64,000 nucleotides of DNA. Origin: Prevotella sp. tf2-5 (GTDB lineage Bacteria; Bacteroidota; Bacteroidia; Bacteroidales; Bacteroidaceae). Shown piece after piece: positions 44,745 through 52,105 of this stretch; the stretch's first letter is position 1, and each line of letters opens with the position of its first letter. The notes under the pieces were generated by a model. The model had not been told where the DNA came from. It was given only the letters and a program-made list of their open reading frames with translations, and made no database searches. The position numbers and the translations under genes are program-made. The stretch lies in assembly GCF_900115435.1 (NCBI RefSeq), contig NZ_FOWK01000002.1:310001-374000 (forward strand). The letters run 5' to 3'.

Positions 44745-46916
44745 CTATTTGTTGCCCATTCCCTTCATACTGAGTGAGATGCGGTTACGGCGGAGATCAA
44801 TGCCGATGACCCTTACTCTCACATGCTGGTGGAGGCGTACCACTTTCGTCGGGTCACTGACATACTTGTCGGCAAGTTGGGAGATGTGTACCAGTCCGTC
44901 CTGATGGACACCGATATCCACGAAGGCACCGAAGTTGGTGATATTCGTCACGATGCCAGGCAGTTCCATCCCTTCCTGCAGTTCCTCGATGGTCTGGATA
45001 TTCGGGTCGAACTCAAACTCCTCTATCTGTTCCCGAGGGTCACGACCAGGCTTCTCCAATTCTCTCATGATATCAGTGAGGGTGGGGAGCCCTGTCTCTG
45101 TCGTCACATAGTGCCTGATGTCAATTGCGTCACGCTTCTCCTTGTCATTGATAAGGTCGATGACGGTGCAGTGCTGATCTTTAGCCATCTGCTCGACGAT
45201 ACCGTAGCTCTCAGGGTGGACGGCACTGTTGTCAAGGGGGTTCCTCGCCTGAGGGATGCGCAGGAAACCCGCACACTGCTGAAAGGCGGCAGGACCGAGA
45301 CGAGGTACCTTCTTCAGTTGCGCACGACTGGTGAACGCTCCGTTCTCTTTGCGGTAGTCCACGATATTCTTCGCCAGTGTCGGACCTAAACCGCTGACGT
45401 ACATCAGCAAGTGTTGTGATGCCGTATTGAGGTTGACACCCACTAAGTTCACACAACTCTCCACCGTCTGGTCGAGGGAGTGCTTGAGTTTTGCCTGGTC
45501 CACATCATGTTGGTATTGTCCCACACCGATACTCTTCGGGTCAATCTTCACCAGTTCCGCCAAAGGATCCATCAGTCGTCTGCCGATGCTGACGGCACCG
45601 CGTACTGTGACATCCTCGTCGGGAAACTCCTCACGGGCAACCTTGGAAGCGGAATAGACGGAAGCACCATCCTCGCTGACAACGAAAAGCCTCACCCCAG
45701 CCCCCTCTCCAAAAAGCGAGGGGAGTGATTGAATGCAATCTTCTACGAACTCCTTGGTCTCCCGGCTTGCCGTACCGTTGCCGATGGCTATTGCCTCAAT
45801 ATGATAGTCTGTTATCATCTGCTGGACATGGACGGTAGCCTGCATGCGGTGATTGACAGGCGGATGGGGGAAGATTGCCTCGTGATGCAGCAGATTGCCC
45901 TGTGCGTCCAGACACACGACCTTACATCCTGTGCGGAAGCCAGGGTCGATACCCATGACCCGTTTCTGTCCTAATGGAGCACCTAGCAGCAGTTGGCGCA
46001 GGTTCTCTGTGAAGACGTTAATCGCTTCCTCATCGGCTTTCTCCTTGCTGATATTGGCAAATTCCGTCTCAATAGAGGGGTATAGCAGACGCTTATAACC
46101 ATCCTCCACCGCTTCGGCAACGAGTCGTTGACATGCACCGTTGCCATGCACATAATGGCGTTGCAGTCTGTTGACAGCCTCCTCATCGTCAATCGTAATA
46201 CTGACCCGCAGGATACCTTCGTTCTCACCACGGCGCATGGCGAGCAACCGGTGGGAGGAACAGCGTCTCAAAGGCTCTTCCCAGTCGAAATAGTCAGCAT
46301 ATTTCGCTGCCTCGTCCGTATCTTTCTTCGTTTTGACGACTTTTGATACGATGAATGCCTCACGGCGGAAAGCGGCACGGATCTGGTTACGGGATCCTTC
46401 TTCCTCGCTGACCTGCTCGGCGATGATGTCCTGGGCACCATGGAGAGCAGAGGCGATGTCGGTAATGTCACCTCTGACGAAACGCTTGGCAGCCTGTTCT
46501 GGATGAGGCTCCCGTTGGAGCATGAGGAGGGTGGCAAGCGGCTCTAGTCCTTGTTCCCTTGCCACTTGTGCACGGGTACGCCGCTTAGGCTTATAGGGTA
46601 GGTAGATGTCCTCCAATACCGTTGCTTCCCAACAGTCGTTGATGCGTTTCTGCAACTCTGGGGTCATCTTTTCCAGTTCGGTGATGGTCTTGATGACAGT
46701 CTCCTTCCGTTTGGCAATCTCCTGCAACTGTTCGCAACGGTTGCTAATAGCGGTTATCTGTACTTCATCGAGTCCTCCCGTCCGTTCTTTGCGGTAACGG
46801 GAGATAAAAGGTATGGTACATCCCTCGTCCAGCAGTTTAAGGGTGTTCTCAACGGCATGCTCTTGGAGATGCAGCTCGTTGGCTATCAGTTGGGTGAATA
46901 TCCTCAAATGTTCCAT
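44745..46916 (-). CDS. tex: Tex-family S1 RNA-binding protein
   Basis: 723 residues in the usual Tex order: N-terminal helices (IANELHLQEHAVENTLKLLD, FISRYRKERTGGLDE), a YqgF/RNase-H-like domain (VMGIDPGFRTGCKVV), helix-hairpin-helix (VSGLGPTLAKNIVDYRKENG) and a C-terminal S1 domain (GIVTNITNFGAFVDIGVHQDGLVHIS). Tex acts in transcription and RNA metabolism. The start at 46916 (MEHLRIF) fits homologues. Near residues 402-413 about 11 residues (PSLFGEGAGVR) come from a REP-like DNA insertion. Confidence 0.94.
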   Translation of the reverse strand: MEHLRIFTQLIANELHLQEHAVENTLKLLDEGCTIPFISRYRKERTGGLDEVQITAISNRCEQLQEIAKRKETVIKTITELEKMTPELQKRINDCWEATVLEDIYLPYKPKRRTRAQVAREQGLEPLATLLMLQREPHPEQAAKRFVRGDITDIASALHGAQDIIAEQVSEEEGSRNQIRAAFRREAFIVSKVVKTKKDTDEAAKYADYFDWEEPLRRCSSHRLLAMRRGENEGILRVSITIDDEEAVNRLQRHYVHGNGACQRLVAEAVEDGYKRLLYPSIETEFANISKEKADEEAINVFTENLRQLLLGAPLGQKRVMGIDPGFRTGCKVVCLDAQGNLLHHEAIFPHPPVNHRMQATVHVQQMITDYHIEAIAIGNGTASRETKEFVEDCIQSLPSLFGEGAGVRLFVVSEDGASVYSASKVAREEFPDEDVTVRGAVSIGRRLMDPLAELVKIDPKSIGVGQYQHDVDQAKLKHSLDQTVESCVNLVGVNLNTASQHLLMYVSGLGPTLAKNIVDYRKENGAFTSRAQLKKVPRLGPAAFQQCAGFLRIPQARNPLDNSAVHPESYGIVEQMAKDQHCTVIDLINDKEKRDAIDIRHYVTTETGLPTLTDIMRELEKPGRDPREQIEEFEFDPNIQTIEELQEGMELPGIVTNITNFGAFVDIGVHQDGLVHISQLADKYVSDPTKVVRLHQHVRVRVIGIDLRRNRISLSMKGMGNK
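45691..45727. repeat. REP-like palindromic element inserted in tex
   Basis: CTCACCCCAGCCCCCTCTCC (45691-45710) is followed by a return arm GAGGGGAGTG (45718-45727), with a CCCCTC/GAGGGG stem. It resembles short dispersed palindromes widespread in bacteria. The reading frame of tex is kept. Confidence 0.65.
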
Positions 46917-46935
46917 GTCATGATGTTTGATGCCA

Positions 46936-46943
46936 CAAAAGTA
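46936..46943 (-). promoter_or_regulatory. Putative -7 element for tex
   Basis: The minus strand reads TACTTTTG, 20 bases before the ATG; -33 not clear. Confidence 0.5.
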
Positions 46944-46996
46944 CGTAAAAAAAACGAGAAAGGCTTTCCTCCTCTCTCTAATAAATATTAATTTAT

Positions 46997-47027
46997 TTTG
47001 CATTTTAGTGGATTTATACTATCTTTG
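46997..47027 (+). promoter_or_regulatory. Promoter for the ABC-F gene
   Basis: TTTG (46997-47000), N19, TATCTTTG (47020-47027); the ATG at 47046 leaves a leader of about 12 bases. Confidence 0.8.
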
Positions 47028-47045
47028 CATGCCAAATTGAAAAAG

Positions 47046-48992
47046 ATGATTTCCGTAGAAGGACTAAGTGTGGAATTCAGTGCTAAGCCATTGTTCACCA
47101 ATGCGAGTTTTGTGGTGAACGATCGTGACCGTATTGCCTTGGTGGGTAAGAACGGGGCAGGGAAATCCACATTATTGAAAATCCTGTGTGGTATGCAGCA
47201 GCCAACCGGTGGGGTGGTCAGTATACCGAACGACACAACCATCGGTTATCTTCCGCAGGTCATGATATTGCAAGATGACACCACTGTCCGGGAAGAGGCT
47301 CAGAAAGCATTCTCACATGTTCATGCGTTGAAAGAACGAATTGATAGAATGAATCAAGAACTGTCGGAACGTACTGATTATGAGAGTGATAGTTATCTTT
47401 CCCTCGTGGAACGCTTTACGCAGGAGCATGACCGTTACATGATGATGGGGGCAGAGAATTGCGAGGCGGAAATCGAGCGCACACTGATAGGACTTGGTTT
47501 TGTCCGTACGGATTTTGAACGTCCTACGAGTGAGTTCTCCGGAGGGTGGCGTATGCGTATCGAACTGGCGAAGATTTTGTTGCAGAAACCTGATGTGTTG
47601 TTGCTTGACGAGCCGACCAACCATCTGGACATCGAGTCGATACAATGGCTGGAGCAGTTCCTGGCGCAGAGTGCCAAGGCGGTGGTGCTGGTCAGTCACG
47701 ACCGTGCGTTCATCAATCACGTGTCGAACAGGACGCTGGAGATCTCATGTGGACATATTATTGACTATAGGGTAAAATACGACGAGTATGTGGTGCTTCG
47801 CAAAGAGCGTCGGGAGCAACAGCTGCGTGCCTACGAGAATCAGCAGAAGGAGATTGCGGATATGCGCCAGTTTATAGAGCGTTTCCGTTATCAGGCAACC
47901 AAGGCTGTGCAGGTACAGCAGAAAATCAAACAGTTGGAGAAGATCGTACCGATAGAGGTGGATGAGGTTGATAATGCCGCCATGCACCTGAAGTTCCCGC
48001 CCTGTCTTCGTAGTGGTGACTATCCTGTGATATGCGAGGGCGTCAGAAAGGCCTATGGTGAGCATACGGTGTTCTCGCAGGTCGATATGACCATCAAAAG
48101 AGGTGAGAAAGTCGCCTTTGTAGGAAAGAACGGTGAGGGAAAGTCGACCCTGGTGAAATGTATCATGGGAGAGATCCCGTTTGATGGAAACCTGAAAGTC
48201 GGGCATAATATCCAGATCGGTTATTTTGCCCAGAATCAGGCACAGCTGTTGGATGAGTCATTGACGGTATTCCAGACAATAGATAATGTAGCGAAAGGCG
48301 ATATCCGTTTGAGAATCAATGATATATTAGGTGCTTTTATGTTTGGAGGGGAAGCCTCCGACAAGAAGGTGAAAGTGCTTAGTGGTGGCGAACGAAGTCG
48401 CTTGGCGATGATCCGTTTGCTATTGGAACCTGTCAATCTGTTGATACTCGACGAGCCCACCAACCATCTCGACATGCCTTCCAAGGATGTGCTCAAAGAA
48501 GCCATCAAGGCATTCGACGGTACCGCCATTATTGTCAGCCACGACCGTGAGTTCTTGGACGGTCTGGTGACGAAAGTCTATGAGTTCGGAGGGGGCAAGG
48601 TGAGAGAGCATCTAGGTGGTATCTACGACTTCTTGCGGTCGAAACAGATCAGTGAACTGTCGGAACTTCAGAGAACTCCGAGTTCTCCGAGTTCTCCGAG
48701 TACTCCGAGTTCTCCGAGTACTCCGAGTACTCCGAGTACTCAGAAAAACAATTACGTTGAGCATAAGGAGCAACAGAAGCGTCTTCGCAAGGCAGAGCGT
48801 GCCGTGGAAGAGTCGGAGCGTAAGATCAGTGACATGGAGCGGCGGTTGAAAGAGCTGGACACCCTGTTGATGGATCCTGTCAATGCCTCGAATATGGAGC
48901 TGGTCACAGAGTACACCTCTGTCAAGAAAGCCGTGGACGAGGAGGTGGAGCGCTGGGAAAAACTCTCGGAGGAATTAGAACAACTAACATAA
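47046..48992 (+). CDS. ABC-F family ATPase (Uup-like)
   Basis: 648 residues, two ABC domains with no membrane part. First domain: GKNGAGKSTLL, SGGWRMR signature, LLLDEPTNHLD. Linker (P-site tRNA interaction motif region) near residue 265: RYQATKAVQVQQKIKQLEKI. Second domain: GKNGEGKSTLV, SGGERSRLAM, LILDEPTNHLD. A Ser/Pro/Thr linker built from a 9-bp DNA repeat (residues about 544-564) leads to a C-terminal coiled coil as in Uup. ABC-F proteins act on the ribosome; the coiled coil in Uup binds DNA or ribosomes. The M13 peptidase gene follows after 6 bases. Confidence 0.93.
   Translation: MISVEGLSVEFSAKPLFTNASFVVNDRDRIALVGKNGAGKSTLLKILCGMQQPTGGVVSIPNDTTIGYLPQVMILQDDTTVREEAQKAFSHVHALKERIDRMNQELSERTDYESDSYLSLVERFTQEHDRYMMMGAENCEAEIERTLIGLGFVRTDFERPTSEFSGGWRMRIELAKILLQKPDVLLLDEPTNHLDIESIQWLEQFLAQSAKAVVLVSHDRAFINHVSNRTLEISCGHIIDYRVKYDEYVVLRKERREQQLRAYENQQKEIADMRQFIERFRYQATKAVQVQQKIKQLEKIVPIEVDEVDNAAMHLKFPPCLRSGDYPVICEGVRKAYGEHTVFSQVDMTIKRGEKVAFVGKNGEGKSTLVKCIMGEIPFDGNLKVGHNIQIGYFAQNQAQLLDESLTVFQTIDNVAKGDIRLRINDILGAFMFGGEASDKKVKVLSGGERSRLAMIRLLLEPVNLLILDEPTNHLDMPSKDVLKEAIKAFDGTAIIVSHDREFLDGLVTKVYEFGGGKVREHLGGIYDFLRSKQISELSELQRTPSSPSSPSTPSSPSTPSTPSTQKNNYVEHKEQQKRLRKAERAVEESERKISDMERRLKELDTLLMDPVNASNMELVTEYTSVKKAVDEEVERWEKLSEELEQLT
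48675..48737. repeat. Tandem array, 9-bp period, seven units, in the ABC-F gene
   Basis: Seven units of ACTCCGAGT or TCTCCGAGT encode SPS/TPS tripeptides between the second ATPase domain and the coiled coil. The period is a multiple of three, so copy-number change alters linker length only. Confidence 0.92.
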
Positions 48993-48998
48993 ATAGAA

Positions 48999-51038
48999 AT
49001 GAACATTAAAGGATTTTTCATGATGATTGCCTTGTCATCGTTGTCGACTGCTTCTATGGCGCAGGCGGCACAGAGGTCGGGGATTGACCTGACAGACCTC
49101 AACCGGCAGGTAAAGCCTGGTGAGGACTTTTACGATTACGCTTGTGGCGGATGGATGCAGAAGAACCCGCTGCCTGCCGCTTATTCTCGTTATGGTAGTT
49201 TCGACCGTCTGGCGGAAGACAATAACAAGCGTATCAATGTGATCTTGAAAGAGTTACAGGAGAAGACCTACCCACAGGGTAGCGTGGAGCAGAAACTGAG
49301 TGACTTGTATAAGCTTGCCATGGACTCGGCACGTCGTGAGCAGGACGGTCTGACCCCGGTGATGGGACTGATTCAGAAAATGGAGAGTGCCAAGACGACA
49401 GCCCAGCTTTTCGATATCCAGTTGGAGATGATGCCTTACGGCGACTCGGAGTTCTTCCGTGCCTATATAGGTGCCGATGACAAGAATGCCATCCGAAACA
49501 TCCTGAACATCAATCAGGGAGGGTTGACACTGGGACAGAAAGACTACTATCTGGAGACAGATGAGGCTACGACGAAGATCCGTGAGAGCTATAAGAGACA
49601 TATTGTCCGTATGTTCCAGCTCTTCGGTTTCAAGAAGGCGGCTGCCGAGAAGAAGATGAGGAACATCTTCGCTGTAGAACTCGCCTTGGCGAAGGTCTCG
49701 AAGTCACGTACCGAGTTGCGTGACCCCATCGCAAACTACAATAAGATGACCCTGAAGGAGTTTGACGGCAAGTATCCACACTTCCAGCTGGAGAGACAGA
49801 TGAATGCCAAGGGTATTGCCAGCCAGTATATCCAGGAGATGATTGTCGGACAGCCAGCCTTCATGAGTGGCGCTGACCAACTTTTCGGTAAGATGTCACC
49901 GGCAGAGTACCGTGACTATATGGAGTGGGGTGTCATCTGTTCCGCCGCAGGATATCTGAATGACGCGGTGCGCGCGGCACATTTCGACTTCTTCGGCAAG
50001 GTGATGTCGGGTAGGAAAGAGGACCATCCTCTGTGGCGTCGCTCCACCAACCAGGTGCAAGGTGTGATGGGTGAGGCGCTGGGTAAGATCTATGTGGAGA
50101 AATATTTCCCAGCCTCTTCCAAGGAGCGTATGAAGACCCTGGTGGAGAATCTCCGTATCGCCTTAGGCGAGCGTATCGCTGCCCAGGAGTGGATGGATGA
50201 CTCGACTAAGGTCAATGCCCTGTTGAAGTTGAATACTTTCTATGTGAAGATCGGATATCCCGACCGCTGGACGGATTTGTCAGACCTGAGGATAGATGCG
50301 AAAAAATCTTACTATGACAACATGCAGGAGTGTAGTCGCTTTTGGAATAAATGGCATATTGCCCATACGGCAGGTAAGCCTGTTGACCGTGAAGACTGGC
50401 ACATGACACCACAGACGGTCAATGCGTACTATAATCCTACTACCAATGAAATTTGCTTCCCTGCTGGAATCCTGCAAGTGCCGTTCTTTGACCCCACTGC
50501 TGATGATGCCTTCAACTATGGTGCGATCGGTGTCGTGATCGGTCATGAGATGACCCATGGGTTTGACGATCAGGGTCGTCGCTATGACAAGGACGGGAAT
50601 ATGCATGACTGGTGGACGGAAATGGATGGAAAAAACTTTACGGAGCGTACGGATAAGTATGCGGACTTCTTTTCCGCCATCAAGGTGTTGCCCGACTTGA
50701 ATGCCAATGGTCGCCTGACATTGGGTGAGAACCTTGCCGACCATGGTGGTCTGCAGGTGGCATGGTATGCCTATAAGAACGCTACGAAATATAGTTCACT
50801 TCCCGTGATTGACGGTCTGACCGCTGATCAGCGTTTCTTCCTTGCCTATGCCGGTGTATGGGCAGGTAACATCACAGAGGCGGAGATCCGTAACCGTACC
50901 AAGAGCGACCCTCACTCACTGGGACGTTGGCGTGTCAACGGAGCCCTTCCGCATGTCGATATGTGGTATGAGGCATTTGGTATCAAAGAGGGCGATAAAA
51001 TGTATGTTCCTAAGGAAAAACGCCTTTCTTTGTGGTAA
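48999..51038 (+). CDS. M13 family zinc metallopeptidase (neprilysin/PepO-like), exported
   Basis: 679 residues with a signal peptide (MNIKGFFMMIALSSLSTASM, cut near AQA). Zinc ligands and catalytic Glu lie in VIGHEMTHGFDDQG near residue 515, with the downstream Glu of LGENLADHGGLQ. The N-terminal half forms the chamber-closing helices, and the C-terminus KEKRLSLW ends in Trp, as in the family. It cuts short peptides in the periplasm. It lies 6 bases after the ABC-F gene, and a terminator follows. Confidence 0.95.
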   Translation: MNIKGFFMMIALSSLSTASMAQAAQRSGIDLTDLNRQVKPGEDFYDYACGGWMQKNPLPAAYSRYGSFDRLAEDNNKRINVILKELQEKTYPQGSVEQKLSDLYKLAMDSARREQDGLTPVMGLIQKMESAKTTAQLFDIQLEMMPYGDSEFFRAYIGADDKNAIRNILNINQGGLTLGQKDYYLETDEATTKIRESYKRHIVRMFQLFGFKKAAAEKKMRNIFAVELALAKVSKSRTELRDPIANYNKMTLKEFDGKYPHFQLERQMNAKGIASQYIQEMIVGQPAFMSGADQLFGKMSPAEYRDYMEWGVICSAAGYLNDAVRAAHFDFFGKVMSGRKEDHPLWRRSTNQVQGVMGEALGKIYVEKYFPASSKERMKTLVENLRIALGERIAAQEWMDDSTKVNALLKLNTFYVKIGYPDRWTDLSDLRIDAKKSYYDNMQECSRFWNKWHIAHTAGKPVDREDWHMTPQTVNAYYNPTTNEICFPAGILQVPFFDPTADDAFNYGAIGVVIGHEMTHGFDDQGRRYDKDGNMHDWWTEMDGKNFTERTDKYADFFSAIKVLPDLNANGRLTLGENLADHGGLQVAWYAYKNATKYSSLPVIDGLTADQRFFLAYAGVWAGNITEAEIRNRTKSDPHSLGRWRVNGALPHVDMWYEAFGIKEGDKMYVPKEKRLSLW

Positions 51039-51063
51039 AATATAGCCAAAATGAAGAAAAATG

Positions 51064-51095
51064 CCGTCGTAAATGTAAATTTACGGCGGTTTTTT
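51064..51095 (+). terminator. Rho-independent terminator
   Basis: The stem CCGTCGTAAA (51064-51073) with TTTACGGCGG (51080-51089), one wobble, 6-nt loop, is followed by six T. Confidence 0.85.
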
Positions 51096-51125
51096 GTTTG
51101 ATTTAAGAAATAATTACTATCTTTG
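51093..51125 (+). promoter_or_regulatory. Promoter for the zinc-ribbon/kinase/AAA+/FHA/PP2C cassette
   Basis: TTTG at 51093-51096 (N21) or 51097-51100 (N17) is followed by TATCTTTG (51118-51125). The -33 region overlaps the T tract of the preceding terminator. It is the only clear promoter before the 12-kb run of same-strand genes to 63439. Confidence 0.7.
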
Positions 51126-51154
51126 CATCTAACTTAATTAATGCTATCCTAAAA

Positions 51155-52105
51155 ATGATAAACGATAACCCCCAAGATACTGAGAGGACACAGCGTACGG
51201 TACGTCCCCAGGAGATTGCCCGTGAAAGAGTGCGGGAGAGGGAAGACGACTCTCAGCAGCCGTTGATGCAACAACAACAGCAACAACAGCAGGCAATCGG
51301 TAAGAAATGTCCATTCTGTGGTGCCATCAATGAGCCGGAGGTCATGTTCTGTGCCCAGTGCGGACAGCCTATCAGCAAGATGTCCTGTCCCTTCTGTGGC
51401 TCAGAGGTAGACCCTGACGCGGATTTCTGTGAGACCTGTCATCATTACATCCGTAAAGACATTTGTTCCTATTGCGGAGCTCACCTGAGAGGTAACGAGG
51501 CATACTGCCCGGAATGCGGAAGTCCTCGCGGCGGTCTGGTGTGTCCTACCTGCCATACGATGAACGACTTCGCGTTCTGCAAGCAGTGCGGTACCGCTCT
51601 GACGGCAGAGGCGAAAGAGTTGGTGAAGGAGTTACAGAAGAACCCTGACTACAAGGAACTGATGGATGTCGTACAGGAGTATTCCCGTCTGGAGGGCTCT
51701 TTGCCATACAACTCAGAGCGTGATGTCGTCCGCGAGCAGATGAATATGAAGTTGCGAGAGCGGATGCTGACGTTGTTGGCAAAGGACGCCGGTGTGGAGA
51801 ACCCGGTCATTCCCAAAGTGGTGACAAAACGTATGACGAAAGAGGAGCTGGAGGAGCAGAAATCAGAGAAGATCAAGAAGCTCTCCGCTATCCTCGATAA
51901 GTTGGCGGTTCCCCCCACATCCTCACCGGTACAGGCACGTAACTATGCGATGGCGAGCAAACCGATGGGTGTCCGTCTTGCCTGGGTATGTAATTTCAAA
52001 CATGCCTTGCATAGCAGTCCGTGCGGTTGTGCCAAGCCACATCTCGGTGGGAAATGGGTCGTGTTAGGAAAGAATAGTACTGCGGAAATTAAAGACGATA
52101 AATAA
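51155..52105 (+). CDS. Multi-zinc-ribbon protein with poly-Gln, first gene of the kinase cassette
   Basis: 316 residues. A charged N-terminus and a run of eight Gln (residues 39-46) precede four tandem zinc ribbons: CPFC...CAQC (52-69), CPFC...CETC (78-95), CSYC...CPEC (104-121), and CPTC...CKQC (130-145). A coiled-coil-prone stretch (about 150-250, LVKELQKNPDYKELMDVVQE) follows. The last 45 residues form a compact Cys/His-rich tail (LAWVCNFKHALHSSPCGCAK) I do not recognise. It probably acts as an adaptor or substrate of the kinase encoded next. Its stop overlaps the kinase start (TAATG), implying coupled translation. Confidence 0.85.
   Translation: MINDNPQDTERTQRTVRPQEIARERVREREDDSQQPLMQQQQQQQQAIGKKCPFCGAINEPEVMFCAQCGQPISKMSCPFCGSEVDPDADFCETCHHYIRKDICSYCGAHLRGNEAYCPECGSPRGGLVCPTCHTMNDFAFCKQCGTALTAEAKELVKELQKNPDYKELMDVVQEYSRLEGSLPYNSERDVVREQMNMKLRERMLTLLAKDAGVENPVIPKVVTKRMTKEELEEQKSEKIKKLSAILDKLAVPPTSSPVQARNYAMASKPMGVRLAWVCNFKHALHSSPCGCAKPHLGGKWVVLGKNSTAEIKDDK

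Noticed and set aside
46917..47003. Longer Tex start
   Set aside because: It would overlap the divergent promoter of the ABC-F gene and add a segment absent from the family.
51900..52105. Frameshift at the C-terminus of the zinc-ribbon protein
   Set aside because: The tail looks unlike the preceding region, but the TAATG junction with the kinase and its regular Cys/His content argue that the frame is real.
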